Shown: piece by piece, positions 52,701 through 62,200 of the stretch
Position numbering within the stretch: position 1 is the first letter of the stretch
Layout: each line of letters starts with the position of its first letter
Source of the DNA: Setaria digitata
Taxonomy: Eukaryota; Nematoda; Chromadorea; Rhabditida; Setariidae
Direction: 5' to 3'
Length of the DNA stretch: 64,000 nucleotides
Assembly (NCBI GenBank): GCA_003640385.1
Contig: RCAB01000354.1
Location: 1-64,000 of the forward strand
Notes under the pieces: model-generated
What the model was told of the DNA's origin: nothing
Databases searched by the model: none
What the model saw: only the letters and a program-made list of their open reading frames with translations
Position numbers and translations under genes: made by a program

Positions 52701-54817
52701 CTTTGACAATATTCTTTAAAGGAAAGCATAGTCTCCAGCTAGCAAATGACAGCTTGAGAACATTCTATAAAGAAGATCGGCAAATTCTCTTTTCAAAACA
52801 AATTTTATTCTTAAACAAATGGAAATCCGAGAAGATAGACAACGACTTTTAATGAAATTTTATTTTAATGAAATTTTCATTTGAATGTAATCGATAGTTT
52901 GATTATTTTGGATTCAAACATTTTAGATTTGCCCTGTTTTTCTGCGATATAAAATTAAAAAGATAATTATAATGCTTCATTAGCAAATGCAAAAAATCAT
53001 AGGATAAGCAAGAATGAGTCTTTCAAAAGAAAGCAATACTTCTAAGACACAGTTGCAAGTTGAAAGGTCTAATCAAGAATAATGTTCTAATAAAAAAAAA
53101 AATTACGAATTCANTATAGGATAAGCAAGAATGAGTCTTTCAAAAGAAAGCAATACTTCTAAGACATAGTTGCAAATTGAAAGGTCTAATCAAGAATAAT
53201 GTTCTAATAAAAAAAAAAATTACGAATTCAGTGATCTTTAATTAATGCAGTCTAACAAGCAATCCTTCATATTAGAAAAAAAAGGAAAAAAACATTTCGC
53301 TGCAAAGTCGTAATAAGAAGAATGAGACTAAATCTCAAATCTTACTTCGATTTCTAGACAACGGTAGCAAAGATTTGAAACTTCATTTTGAAACATCTTC
53401 GAGAGTGTGCACAAAAATAACCTTTGATATCACTCCTTCTTTTCTCTTACTGGTCTTCTTCCTTCTGACTAAATGATATTTCAACACAATTCTTAAGTCC
53501 TAATAAGAAAATCAAATGAAGGATGTATATAAGACGTAGCTTTTACACTGAAAAAAAAAAAAAAGCAAGATTTTTCAAGTCGGCAATTGTGAATAAGCTT
53601 TAAGTCACTGACAGACATCAATTACTGGAGCTCTAATTAACTAAAAGTTAATAATAGCAATTTATTAATATCAAAGATCACTTCGTATTATTAATTTTAT
53701 ACACGAACACATCTGAAAAGCTATCTAACATTTGTTGATACGTCACTGTGATTACTATGAAGAAGTGCAATAATATACGTGAAAGAAATTTATTTGTACT
53801 ATGCAAAAGCAATCTTATCAACTGATAATGTTTCTAATCTGTAAAACATGATGCAATTTGCCTATAATGAAATTGAAGAAGACAAACCTTGAGATTAAAA
53901 AATGTAGGAAATAATAGATTAATGTAGTGAATCTAGTATTACTTAGGTATTGAGTGAATTTCATCTTGTAACCTAGTTAAGATCTGCAAATTTAGATCAT
54001 AATGAAAAGCTGTTGAAAATTTCAAAATTTTTATATAACAATAACACAATAATTAGATAATAACTGATCCTTTTTCTCATCACGGTAAATCCAAATCGAA
54101 CTGTTCTGTTCTTGGCCTAAATTCCAATAACCACTATTGAAGTTTGCGCGAAAAATACTATGAAATGTCTGCTGAACTGAATTATTGAATTCATATCTTG
54201 AATTTATTTAATATACTTATTTATATCTTGAGATCGCACAAAATCAGCTCCCTAATAATGAAATAGATATTAAAAACTAAATTCAGGATATAAATTAATT
54301 CCCCACAGATTAACTTAAAAGGTTATTTAATGCATAGAAATTATATCACCTTTTCTCTACTCACTGCAAAATGGCAAAATTTAAAAAAAAAATTTTAACT
54401 AAATAATTAGTCACTATATTATATTCAGATCATTTAGTCTTCCTTTTCTGAACAGATCCCTATATCTTGTTTAATTAAAACCATTAGCGATCATTTTAGC
54501 AGTAATTTTATGAACAAAGGTAAAGAGAAAATCTTTATGGAAAAAAAAAAAAAAAAAAAAAATAGAAATGAACACAAAAAACAACAAAATCACAAAAATC
54601 GGAATCAAAAAAAATGAATAATTTAAATATTACCAGTAAATAATTCAAATTTTTTGCTTTCAAAAAGAAACTTTTAAACTTTCGATAAATTTAAAAGAGG
54701 ACGCAAAACTCACTTAACATGGAATATGCCAAGTTCGAGAACTGCTGCTTTTGCAGTTGGAGTAGTAGGCACAGCAAGGTTTCCATCAACAAGCCGTTGC
54801 TGTACTTCCATATTCAT
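25406..54817 (-). CDS. Large LZTS/N4BP3-like coiled-coil protein
   Basis: Seventeen exons join in frame: 54817-54714, 47327-47214, 43368-43245, 42248-41611, 38703-38590, 31659-31511, 31258-31188, 29783-29638, 29359-29240, 28962-28850, 28196-27991, 27691-27578, 26941-26801, 26617-26498, 26247-26056, 25847-25710, 25558-25406 (stop TGA). The model has 918 residues. The N-terminal half is polar and disordered (Asn, Ser and Gln runs). A central MDIIRPVAFRP resembles the RP-AFKP motif of LZTS proteins. A PSPSDSGIVDYE segment then leads into about 190 residues of coiled coil (DKENELTNVRATMEQNEEIV; LKQKLQ; KRWEEERIK) like the Fez1 domain. Vertebrate relatives act as cytoskeletal or postsynaptic scaffolds; the role here is inferred. 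The family's usual coiled-coil continuation after the W-EE-K motif is absent: the last exon is Ser/Asn-rich and ends VSRDRLI. Introns reach 7 kb. Gene existence is strong; the family call is moderate. Confidence 0.72.
30661..30681. repeat. (CT)n microsatellite
   Basis: About ten CT units after a T run, inside an intron of the LZTS-like gene. A similar tract occurs at about 32697-32716. Confidence 0.9.
36997..37196. repeat. Duplicated flanks around single-N gap at 37095
   Basis: The 98 bases before the N (from 36997) are repeated after it (37096-37196) with a 3-base ATT insertion. A single N between two copies is the signature of overlapping contig ends that were not merged. The true genome probably has one copy. 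Confidence 0.85.
38352..38384. repeat. (GATCA)n-type pentamer repeat
   Basis: Several tandem CAGAT/GATCA units, one with a C substitution, in an intron of the LZTS-like gene. Confidence 0.8.
38590..38703 (-). CDS. Isolated in-frame exon of the LZTS-like gene
   Basis: This exon of 114 bases enters and leaves in phase 2, so it fits between exons 42248-41611 and 31659-31511 with or without use. It encodes a Ser/Arg-rich segment (FSSMRSAFASRISKP, then SVNDLFPTKENT). The donor (CCAG|GTTTGC) has the form common in this gene; the acceptor (GATACGTAG) is pyrimidine-poor. Being a multiple of three, it may be a skipped cassette. The + strand also reads open here, but without a matching chain. Confidence 0.55.
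38788..38891. repeat. Duplicated flanks around single-N gap at 38840
   Basis: The stretch AACTAACAGTTCATGGTGTG through GATGATATA occurs just before and just after the N. As at 37095, this is most simply an unmerged overlap. Confidence 0.85.
43369..47213. other. Intron of the LZTS-like gene
   Basis: A 3.8-kb AT-rich intron with long A runs and a gap duplication at about 45424-45592. No exon or RNA gene is supported in it. Confidence 0.6.
45438..45588. repeat. Duplicated flanks around single-N gap at 45514
   Basis: The A-rich phrase containing ACCCACTAAAAGAGAAATGA and ending TTTTATAAAGT appears on both sides of the N, with one small difference (AAGACCC against AAACCC). It is a probable assembly overlap in low-complexity sequence. 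Confidence 0.8.
47328..51313. other. Intron of the LZTS-like gene
   Basis: A 4-kb AT-rich intron with the CA microsatellite and a local duplication of ACAATTCAACTGGAATAAAT at about 50041 and 50088. No coding signal was seen. Confidence 0.6.
49679..49728. repeat. (CA)n microsatellite
   Basis: About 24 uninterrupted CA units followed by a short AT-rich tail, within the intron between the 51.3-kb and 47.3-kb exons. Confidence 0.95.
51314..51942 (-). CDS. Alternative first or cassette exon, LZTS-like gene
   Basis: A long open exon ends at a good GTAAGC donor (51313-51308) in phase 2, the same phase as the 54.7-kb first exon, so it joins exon 47327-47214 without shifting frame. Used as a first exon, its first ATG is at 51942 (MMRNDISVDG, after KRKRE) and adds 209 residues in place of 34, giving a 1,093-residue protein. 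Alternatively an acceptor at 52007/52006 (ATAATTAG) makes it an in-frame 693-base cassette after exon 54817-54714. The product is polar, with acidic/basic patches and a C-terminal coiled-coil-like stretch with a Gln run (LLQQQQKQQKYDETE). I recognise no domain. Confidence 0.6.
52192..52212. repeat. (GATGT)n short tandem repeat
   Basis: Four tandem GATGT units lie about 250 bases upstream of the ATG at 51942, on the probable promoter side of the alternative first exon. Confidence 0.85.
52213..54713. other. Region between alternative first exons
   Basis: About 2.5 kb, intronic if transcription starts at 54.8 kb and promoter-proximal if it starts at 52.1 kb. It holds a gap duplication (52999-53230) and poly-A tracts. 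Open frames at 52.2-52.9 kb lack splice context. Confidence 0.5.
52999..53230. repeat. Duplicated flanks around single-N gap at 53114
   Basis: About 113 bases before the N are repeated after it with a few substitutions (for example CACAGTTGCAAG against CATAGTTGCAAA). The substitutions suggest the two contig ends came from different haplotypes. Confidence 0.85.
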
Positions 54818-55844
54818 TTCACCTTAACATTATCATGAATTAATTATAAACAGCAAAATAAGAATGTGTAAATGAATTATTTCGTGCATAAATGACCGCT
54901 TAGAAATTTAAAATAAAAATGGAGGCGAAAAATTTGAATACAGGAATTAAATACTTTCATAATACAATTTTTAGGATTTCTTTTCACAAAAAAAAAAATT
55001 ATGCGTAATTTTTGCAGATATTTGAATCAGAGCAATTATTTTTTTTCAGAAGTTGATTTTTTATTTTTCATAATGATCAGTAATTTCTAACCACTAAATA
55101 TATAAAATATATGGATAAAAAAAAAAAAAAAAGTAAAAAATGGGAAATGATTAGAAAAATACCTTTACTGAAAATTAGAATGTTTGAAAGGAGAACTTTG
55201 TAATTGTTTTAATGAAATGGCATTTTTTTTTTCGTTCTTTTTTTTTTTCAGCAAACAAGAAGTAATGAAATTAAAAGTATGAAATGATAGCAAGTTTAAC
55301 ATTAAACCATGTGCCTAGTAGTAGCTCACATAATTAACCAATGAATTACGAAATGAAACTATAAGCTAGATATGAGAACGAAACAAAACACCATTACGAC
55401 AAATCCAAAAGTTGGTTCATCAGCATGAAGACTAGGACTAAGCCTAGCACAACAAAGACTAGGACTACGTAAACACTTGAACAATGCAAGAATTTGAGGA
55501 AAAAAAAAGAAAATTCATTCAAATATTCCTCTTTACAACAATAATATATTTGCAAGGGAATACGCATGAAGGAAAAGAGAGTATATGGCTAGGCTTCATG
55601 GCATTCATTCATCGCAATGCCATAGCAATAATGAATTCATTTTTTCAGTAGCAGCAGAATGTGTGGAATTTTATGATAATTCGTGTACAGCAATGAAGGA
55701 ACAGAAAGAAAAATGATTGCAACAAAATGGTATCATGATGCCGGATCGTATCAATCGTATCAAGAACGAGAAATCATCTAAACTGATAGTTATATCATTC
55801 TTATCAAGCATTTTAACTGACATGATAATCATCGACAGAGGTTG

Positions 55845-55849
<5 letters not shown>

Positions 55850-55887
<38 letters not shown>
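55850..55887. repeat. (GA)n microsatellite
   Basis: About 19 GA units in the divergent intergenic region. Confidence 0.95.
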
Positions 55888-55891
<4 letters not shown>

Positions 55892-56647
55892 GACTGTCGA
55901 CGCATTAATGTTTATATATACATTTCAACATTTTATTCAATCACCCGTTTTCAGTTTTTTTTTTCAGAATGTAGTGCAAAAGATATCATTGAATAAATAA
56001 AATTGAAAATGGATATTTTGGGAATAGAAATTAGTATTTTGGTATTTGAGTTAGATACTTTAGTAGCTTGCGATAGTAGCGATAAATGTAGCAGTTGGAT
56101 TTTTATTAAATCTGAGAAAAGTTCCTTCCATTCAAAACATAAGCAATGCTCAGGAAAAAAAAACTGTTTAATCCAGCTATCAGCTTATCACTTTATCACA
56201 TTTTAATCAAGTGAAAATTTCACTGTAGTTACAAATTTTAACTTTATATTACCAGCATACATTTTATCAAAAAAAAAAAAGTGAGATTGAAGCAAGGCAA
56301 TTAACCGTATCACTGAAGAAGTTAGATTATTTCATTCAAAAGCTATGAAAGAATTTTTTAAAACGTTTAAAATTTCTCAAAAGCCAATATGGATTGAACT
56401 GTTATCGATTAATGTTAAAAACAACTTGGCTATCAGCGGGAATCTTAGCACTAGATGTGATGGACAACAGCGACAAAAGATTTGTTGAAGGAAAAGTATC
56501 CACACAACTGTTCCAGCATAATGAAATTAAAAAGGTTAAAGGTCAAATAATTTCTTGAGAACTGCCAAGAAAAGAAGGAGAGAGAGCAGTTGAAGTGTTC
56601 AATTTTCAACAGCCCAAAGAGACCATTGTAGAATGCTTGGCTCCAAA

Positions 56648-56682
56648 CAGAAGTAGTAGTAGTAGTAGCAGCAGTAGCAGCA
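56648..56682. repeat. AGT/AGC trinucleotide repeat
   Basis: About eleven units, AGT first and then AGC/AGT mixed. Non-coding in this position. Confidence 0.9.
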
Positions 56683-56993
56683 TCCTTCAGAAGGCTGCGT
56701 CACTAGAGGTCCACAATAGACAACTGTTCATCATCTCTTCCTTCAGGGAGTGATTTTTGTTCTTCTCGTTTCCCTTTTCACGTTTCAGAATTAACTAGTC
56801 TTCTCTTCCCTTATTATCTAATCAGTCTTATCTCTGATCACTTTTATCACTCTGCTACTGAACAGTAGTTCCTTCAGTATCTAATGTGTCTCATCTCTGA
56901 TCACTTACTTTCATCACTGCTACTGTTGGCAAACATTTAAAGAGAGTTGAAATTGGATGATCTAGAAAACAGTCAGCCCTCTTCACATTGCTT

Positions 56994-57033
56994 CCACGTC
57001 TTCTACGTCTTACGTCACGTAACAGACGTCATG
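56994..57033. promoter_or_regulatory. EMC6: ACGT-motif cluster upstream of EMC6
   Basis: Five ACGT cores fall within 40 bases: CCACGTC, CTACGTC, TTACGTCACGTAA (near-palindromic, CRE-like) and GACGTCAT. Further copies are TGACGTGT at 57160 and TGACGTCT at 57423. CCACGTC is the reverse of the GACGTGG core bound by XBP1/ATF6-type bZIP factors, and TGACGTCA-type sites bind CREB/ATF. Binding is inferred from motif form only. Confidence 0.4.
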
Positions 57034-57168
57034 ATCTCTTCGTTGTGTCAAGTCGCTCTCTTAATGACTGATGGTGGAGAAATATACGCTGTACAGCATG
57101 TCGTACGCTACCCGTCATCGTCACCTAACGCGATGTTTCTGTTTCCTATTGGTGTTTCATGACGTGTA

Positions 57169-57252
57169 GGTGACAGTTACTAGGACAAAGTTGGGCGCAA
57201 TAGTCCGATAGGTGTCAATTACTAGGACAAGATTAGGTGCAATAGTTCAAGA
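57169..57252. repeat. Two-copy 42-bp tandem repeat
   Basis: Copies at 57169-57210 and 57211-57252 share GGTG-CA-TTACTAGGACAA and TGCAATAGT-C-type ends, with about ten differences. It lies 230-315 bases upstream of the EMC6 start. Confidence 0.8.
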
Positions 57253-57483
57253 GATGATAACGAATTAACATATGCTGGTATTTGAGAGGGAAACAGAGAT
57301 ATAGAGATACGATGAAAGATGTGTGAAGAGTAATGCTAAGTAGACAGTGAGAGAGCAAGCAAGTAGTTTAGAAAATATTTTGATAAGCGTAAGCGAAGTA
57401 AAAATCCGAGGCTTGCGAGTGGTGACGTCTAGTGAGGTTCTCGAGGACAGTGTCCTAATGCTAATTGTATTTTAGGTTGAGCC

Positions 57484-58272
57484 ATGCCACCTCAGACAGC
57501 AGGTGCTAGACGTTCAGTCAATGAAAGTAAAGTAACAAAAGACGTGGAACAAGTGACCGTAAGTTTTATTATATTGCGGACATTCATACCTCGTTGTGGC
57601 ATGTGACGGTATATTTTGTGTAGCATTTTGCGTTTATTAATGATATTAGCTCGATGCTGTTCAGTAAGTGTTCAGATTACTGCATCCAACTTTTCCTAAT
57701 TCTGCAGCTGGACTTTTTTTGTATCAGAAAGGACAAACTTACAGGATAGCTTTAAACAACCCTTTATTTGAGTCAGGATTTGACAAACCTATCAGTAAGA
57801 AACTGTTTGTTACAGGTATTTAGTGAGGTGGCTATGCGACATAACGTTGGTGTTTTGGAATATTCAAGGACATGTCAGGCAGCTGCAGCAGGTATGGCCA
57901 GTGGCATTCTTGGATTAACTGGAGTCTCTGGATTTGTTTTTTACTTCATTCTTGTTATCTTGCAGGTAATCCATCTCCTGTTGATTTCTTATTGTTCGTT
58001 TTAAAGAATCATTTATGTTCAGTGATAAATTTGAAGTAACAGCTTCTATCCTTTTTTAGTCTCGATGATTTCGTGAAAAATATTTTTAACTTCATTATTC
58101 ATTGCTGCTTTAATGCTAATTATAGGCTTTGTTTTGGGAGCTAAAAGCCAATTTTGAGTGGCAGAATTATTTCATGAGTCGAAGCTTGTCGTTGACACAT
58201 TCGTTAATATCTGGTTTATTCACTTATACCTTGTTTTGGGTGTTTTTGTATGGCATGGTTCATGTTTATTGA
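57484..58272 (+). CDS. EMC6: ER membrane protein complex subunit 6
   Basis: Small membrane subunit of the EMC, the ER insertase for tail-anchored and polytopic proteins. Three exons in phase 0 (57484-57558, 57816-57965, 58126-58272) give 123 residues, close to the 110 of vertebrate EMC6. The first exon encodes a polar cytosolic tail ([16 protein letters not shown]). Exon 2 carries the conserved start ([12 protein letters not shown]) and first membrane segment ([15 protein letters not shown]); exon 3 carries the end ([20 protein letters not shown]), nearly identical to the family C-terminus. The acceptor TTTTAG ends at 57475, only 8 bases before the ATG, with no upstream exon, which points to spliced-leader trans-splicing and fixes the start. 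A golgin gene follows on the same strand about 1 kb downstream. Confidence 0.96.
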
Positions 58273-59282
58273 GTTTGTAAACGGTTGCGGATCTTGTAAA
58301 TATAGATCTTTGGAATAATTTGCTTGAGTTGTTATACCTGGCTGCTTGGAAGATTTGGATACTTTGGAACAGTTTAGTTGGCTTAAAAATACTGGACAAT
58401 TGCAGGTTTTAAGCTTTTTTTGATATAATCAATCCTTTGAAGAAAAACTAGCATATTTGTTTATTTTGATTCTGTTTTGTGTTTTTGCTTTTATATTTCG
58501 AAAATTCTTGTTATTCATCACTCCCGCTTCATATGTTGCACTAAAGCAACTTTCTACTGTATTTCATCGTTTGTTAATAATTTAATGAAGCTTACTAAAA
58601 CCATATAATATATTCCTAAATATAATTTATTTTGTGAATGTTTTTATTTCGGTGACAGGCTTATTGTTTAAATGGTCTGCTCCAAGATATTTTTTCTTAC
58701 TGTTTTTTTTTTTACAACTTTTAAGTTCTCCTTATTTTGAATTTTATTTCACTGGACATGTTTCTTGTAAACTGTATCTTTGGCTGAGACTTTATTTTCC
58801 ACCAGTTACCAGCTATCGTTTTGTTCAATCTTTTGCTAGTTTCATTGCAGGCAGTATTGCACATTGTGTATTTTATACTCTGCAGCTGTAGCCTTTTTTC
58901 ATAAAGTTTATGAAATATATCTCCATTATCTTCTAGATTAGCTGCTGATATCACTTGAGTGCAACAAATTTGGTATTCTTATGATATAAGTTTATGGGAT
59001 TTATTCTTTTCTAATATTTCGACGATGCTAGAAAATGATGATGAATTTGTGACGCAGTATTCTTTCGAAATGTACTGATTCTTTTCCACAAATATTTGCC
59101 AGATGTAAATATAAATTGCCTAAATACAAAATATTTCATGTGTGATTAATGCAGTTCACATCTGGATTTAAGGAGTTTTTGAGAAAATTTTCGTTTTACA
59201 AGTGTAATTTTAATGCTCAAATTCAAAACTACTGGTTACGCTGTTCAAAAATGTTTCAATATTAGATGCTGTAGTTGGAAGG
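58273..59282. other. Spacer between EMC6 and the golgin gene
   Basis: T-rich sequence that should hold the EMC6 3' end. The open frame at 58634-58891 begins with a non-ATG codon and has no splice context, so I leave it out. An acceptor (CAATATTAG) ending at 59265 marks the next gene's 5' end. Confidence 0.55.
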
Positions 59283-62200
59283 ATGGTGAGTATTGGCCGT
59301 TAAAACTATGTTTATAAGTCTTTTTCATTTGGTTTTGAACGTATAAGAAATGTCATCCTACAGTGTTGGCATTAATGATAATGTCTCCTGTGAAGAATTC
59401 TTTCCAATGAAGTTTGTTGAACTGACGAATGTTTTATTATTAATGAAATTCTTCGCTTCGCTCTGGAGAATTTTTATGCTCCTTCTCTTCCAGTAAAGTT
59501 TTTAGACATTCTATAATTTTTTGAATACAAAGACAAAAAATGTTGGATATTCTGGTGGAGTTTTCTATGCAGTTCTATTTTTGTTTATTTAGGACACAAA
59601 ATCATCAATGTTGAGAGGTAACGATAAACTAAAACTGAGTCGTTCAGATCTTACTAAAAAAATTGAGGAACAACAAGTTCAAATTACCGATTATGAAAAT
59701 AAATTGAAAGGTTTGAAATATTTTTACTGAAATGATTGATTGAGTTTCGGAAGTTGTAATTCTTTGAAGTTATCGCGAAATTCTGAGCTCTGTGATTATT
59801 CCTAAGGATGTGACACATATTCTATTTCCTTTCATCTTCCCAGTTGTTTTAATGATTTTCTATTATTTTTTTTTTTTTATTGCTTTTCTGTCAAATGTTG
59901 GCTTATTATCAAGTGAACTAAACTTCAGATGTAATTCGTGCGTATAAGGGACTCAATGCTGAAAGGAACGCTTTGCAGGCAGTGGTTGAAGCTTTGGGTT
60001 TACAGCGAGGTGTGTTTAGATCTTAAAAAATATTTTTTTTTTTTAATCGCTATTTGTGGTGGCAATCATTTTCTGCTTGCAGAGGCTACGACTTCACTTG
60101 AACAGCCACACAACGACGTGAAAAGTGAAGCATCTATTCCTGAAGCAAATGTAGAAAAAAAGGGATTTTCGGAGGTTGAAGCTAATATCGTTCTCTTGTT
60201 GTAGTGTTTTATTCGGATTTTAAATTCGAGTACGAGGAGAGCGGTGTGTGAAACTGACTTCTCAGTTGTCAAAAAGTACATTATAAGGGCTTTTGTTTTC
60301 AGGCGGACCAGATCGAAACTCTGAAGAGATCTTTAGGAGTTCTGGTAGCAGAAAAGAGCAGAATAGAAGCAGCATTTCGATCTGATAAGAAAGCTTTGTT
60401 AGTAAGTTACTTCTTTTTGAAACTTATTTCTTTTTTTGCTTTTTGGCTCTATTTGATAAGAGATTAGGATTTAATTTGAAATAAATTCTCTACACTGACT
60501 ATCACTATTAGATGATTGTGGAATTTCTAGCTAACTGACTAATGAAAATATCCTTTACTGCTGTTTTCGTATTTGCAGGTAGAAAATGAAGCTTTGAAAG
60601 GAAGACTTGCAAAAGCTGCTGACGAGACTGAAGCTCAAGCTGAACAGTTGGAAAATAGGTTGTTGGTAAATTATTTTCTCAAATAATTGACTCAAATTCA
60701 TTGTCGTTCTTTTAATAATTAATAATAGTTGAATATGCGAAGATCTTATTGGCTTCTGCGTCTATTCAGACATGTATCCAATTTTTGTTCCTTTTTTATT
60801 TTATACTTTGTTAAACTTTGTTTGGTTTTAATTGTAGGAATTACGATCAAAAATAAAGCTGATTGAAGGAGACCGTGAAAAAGAATTGTCGGATCATGGT
60901 TCTGTTCTCGCAGCCGTTCAACAACAGTATGCAAAGGAATGCATCAGTTCAGCGCAACTTAAAAAACAGGTATGAAATGTCGAATACTTTTCCAGGAAAG
61001 TATGGTATCTATAATTCTTGTTAACTCCTCCTTTATTCTGTTCCTTCTTTATTATTGGATATTTATGATATCAACTGTTTGATATTTTATTGCCTGCTTG
61101 TTGGAAGACAAACTTTAATTGCAGATTGCAGAATTGCACAGAAAGTTACGTGGAAAAGAGGAAGCATCTAAGTTGCTCGAAATGGATATTGCTTCTCTGA
61201 AGGCAGAACTTAACAGAGCACAAAATGAAGTAGAATTTTGGAAAAAGAAAGCAGAAAAAACACCAGCTATACAAATGCTGGAAAGTGAGCTGCAAGATGT
61301 AAAAGTAAGATATTGTATGTTTTAAGGAATTTGAATAATTTGTCTACTGACCTTTAAGAATTGCCTGTGGATATTTTTTGGGACTTCAACGAAATTCATA
61401 ACAGGAAAGCAATAAAAATGAAATCACCGAGCTGAAAAGGAAGCTTCTGGAGACTATGAATACGGAAAGGGAGAGTCGTCTACATGAATTGGAGCAAAGG
61501 TTATTTTGCGAAATTTCGAAATATTACTGATATGTGTTACAATTTCTAGTTTATTTACGAATTTTAGTGCAGATTGCAGGAAATGTCCGTTGAAATTGGC
61601 AGCTTTGGTAGAATGCAAGCAGATTTACAGCAGGAAGTGGATCAGTTAAAAAAGGAAAACAAAGCTTTAGAAGATGAGAATGCACTGCTCAGAGTACGTT
61701 TGTTTCTCAGCGTAACTTTTAATGAATCAATTTTTATCTAAAAGGCTTAGGAACTTTGCTGACCTAGTGAAGACTTTCAATTAAGATCGGAAAGCTGTTA
61801 AAAGTCGTACGAAGAAGATTTATACAGCTTACTTAGTAAATAGATTTTTCTTTAAAGTTAAGCAATAGGTGTTATCCTGTTTCTAATTAATTTAAAAAAT
61901 AATAGTGATTGCTTAACTATAGCTTGTATTTTAATAGTTTTTTTTTCTAAAGTTAACAATAGGATTTTAATATCCATCGATAGTACTGTTTCATATTGTA
62001 AAGGTGATGCAAATAAAATAGAGTTAGTATCTTTATATCGAAACATAAAAATAACAGTTCTGTAAAAGCAGACAATGTTTTTAGCCAATTTTACACCCTT
62101 TATTTTTTGACATTTTGAATTTTTTAATCATTTATACTCCTCACATAATTGACATATTTAGCTTTCAAAATCAACAAGCGAAACTGGTGAATCTACAGGT

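Larger units (their letters stand above)
54818..57483. other. Divergent intergenic region
   Basis: 2.7 kb between the minus-strand LZTS-like gene and plus-strand EMC6. It holds a GA microsatellite (55850-55887), an AGT/AGC trinucleotide run (56648-56682), an ACGT-motif cluster and a 42-base tandem repeat. No exon is supported; open frames at 56003-56206 and 56947-57162 lack start context or splice sites. Confidence 0.6.

Noticed and set aside
57484..57558. First coding exon considered as the start of the golgin
   Set aside because: It ends in phase 0, which would also fit the golgin exon at 59593, but it sits directly before the EMC6 core exon, which needs a start. EMC6 is complete with it.
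58634..58891. Hydrophobic 85-codon frame after EMC6
   Set aside because: It begins with a non-ATG codon in T-rich 3' flanking sequence. Its hydrophobicity is a by-product of T-richness.
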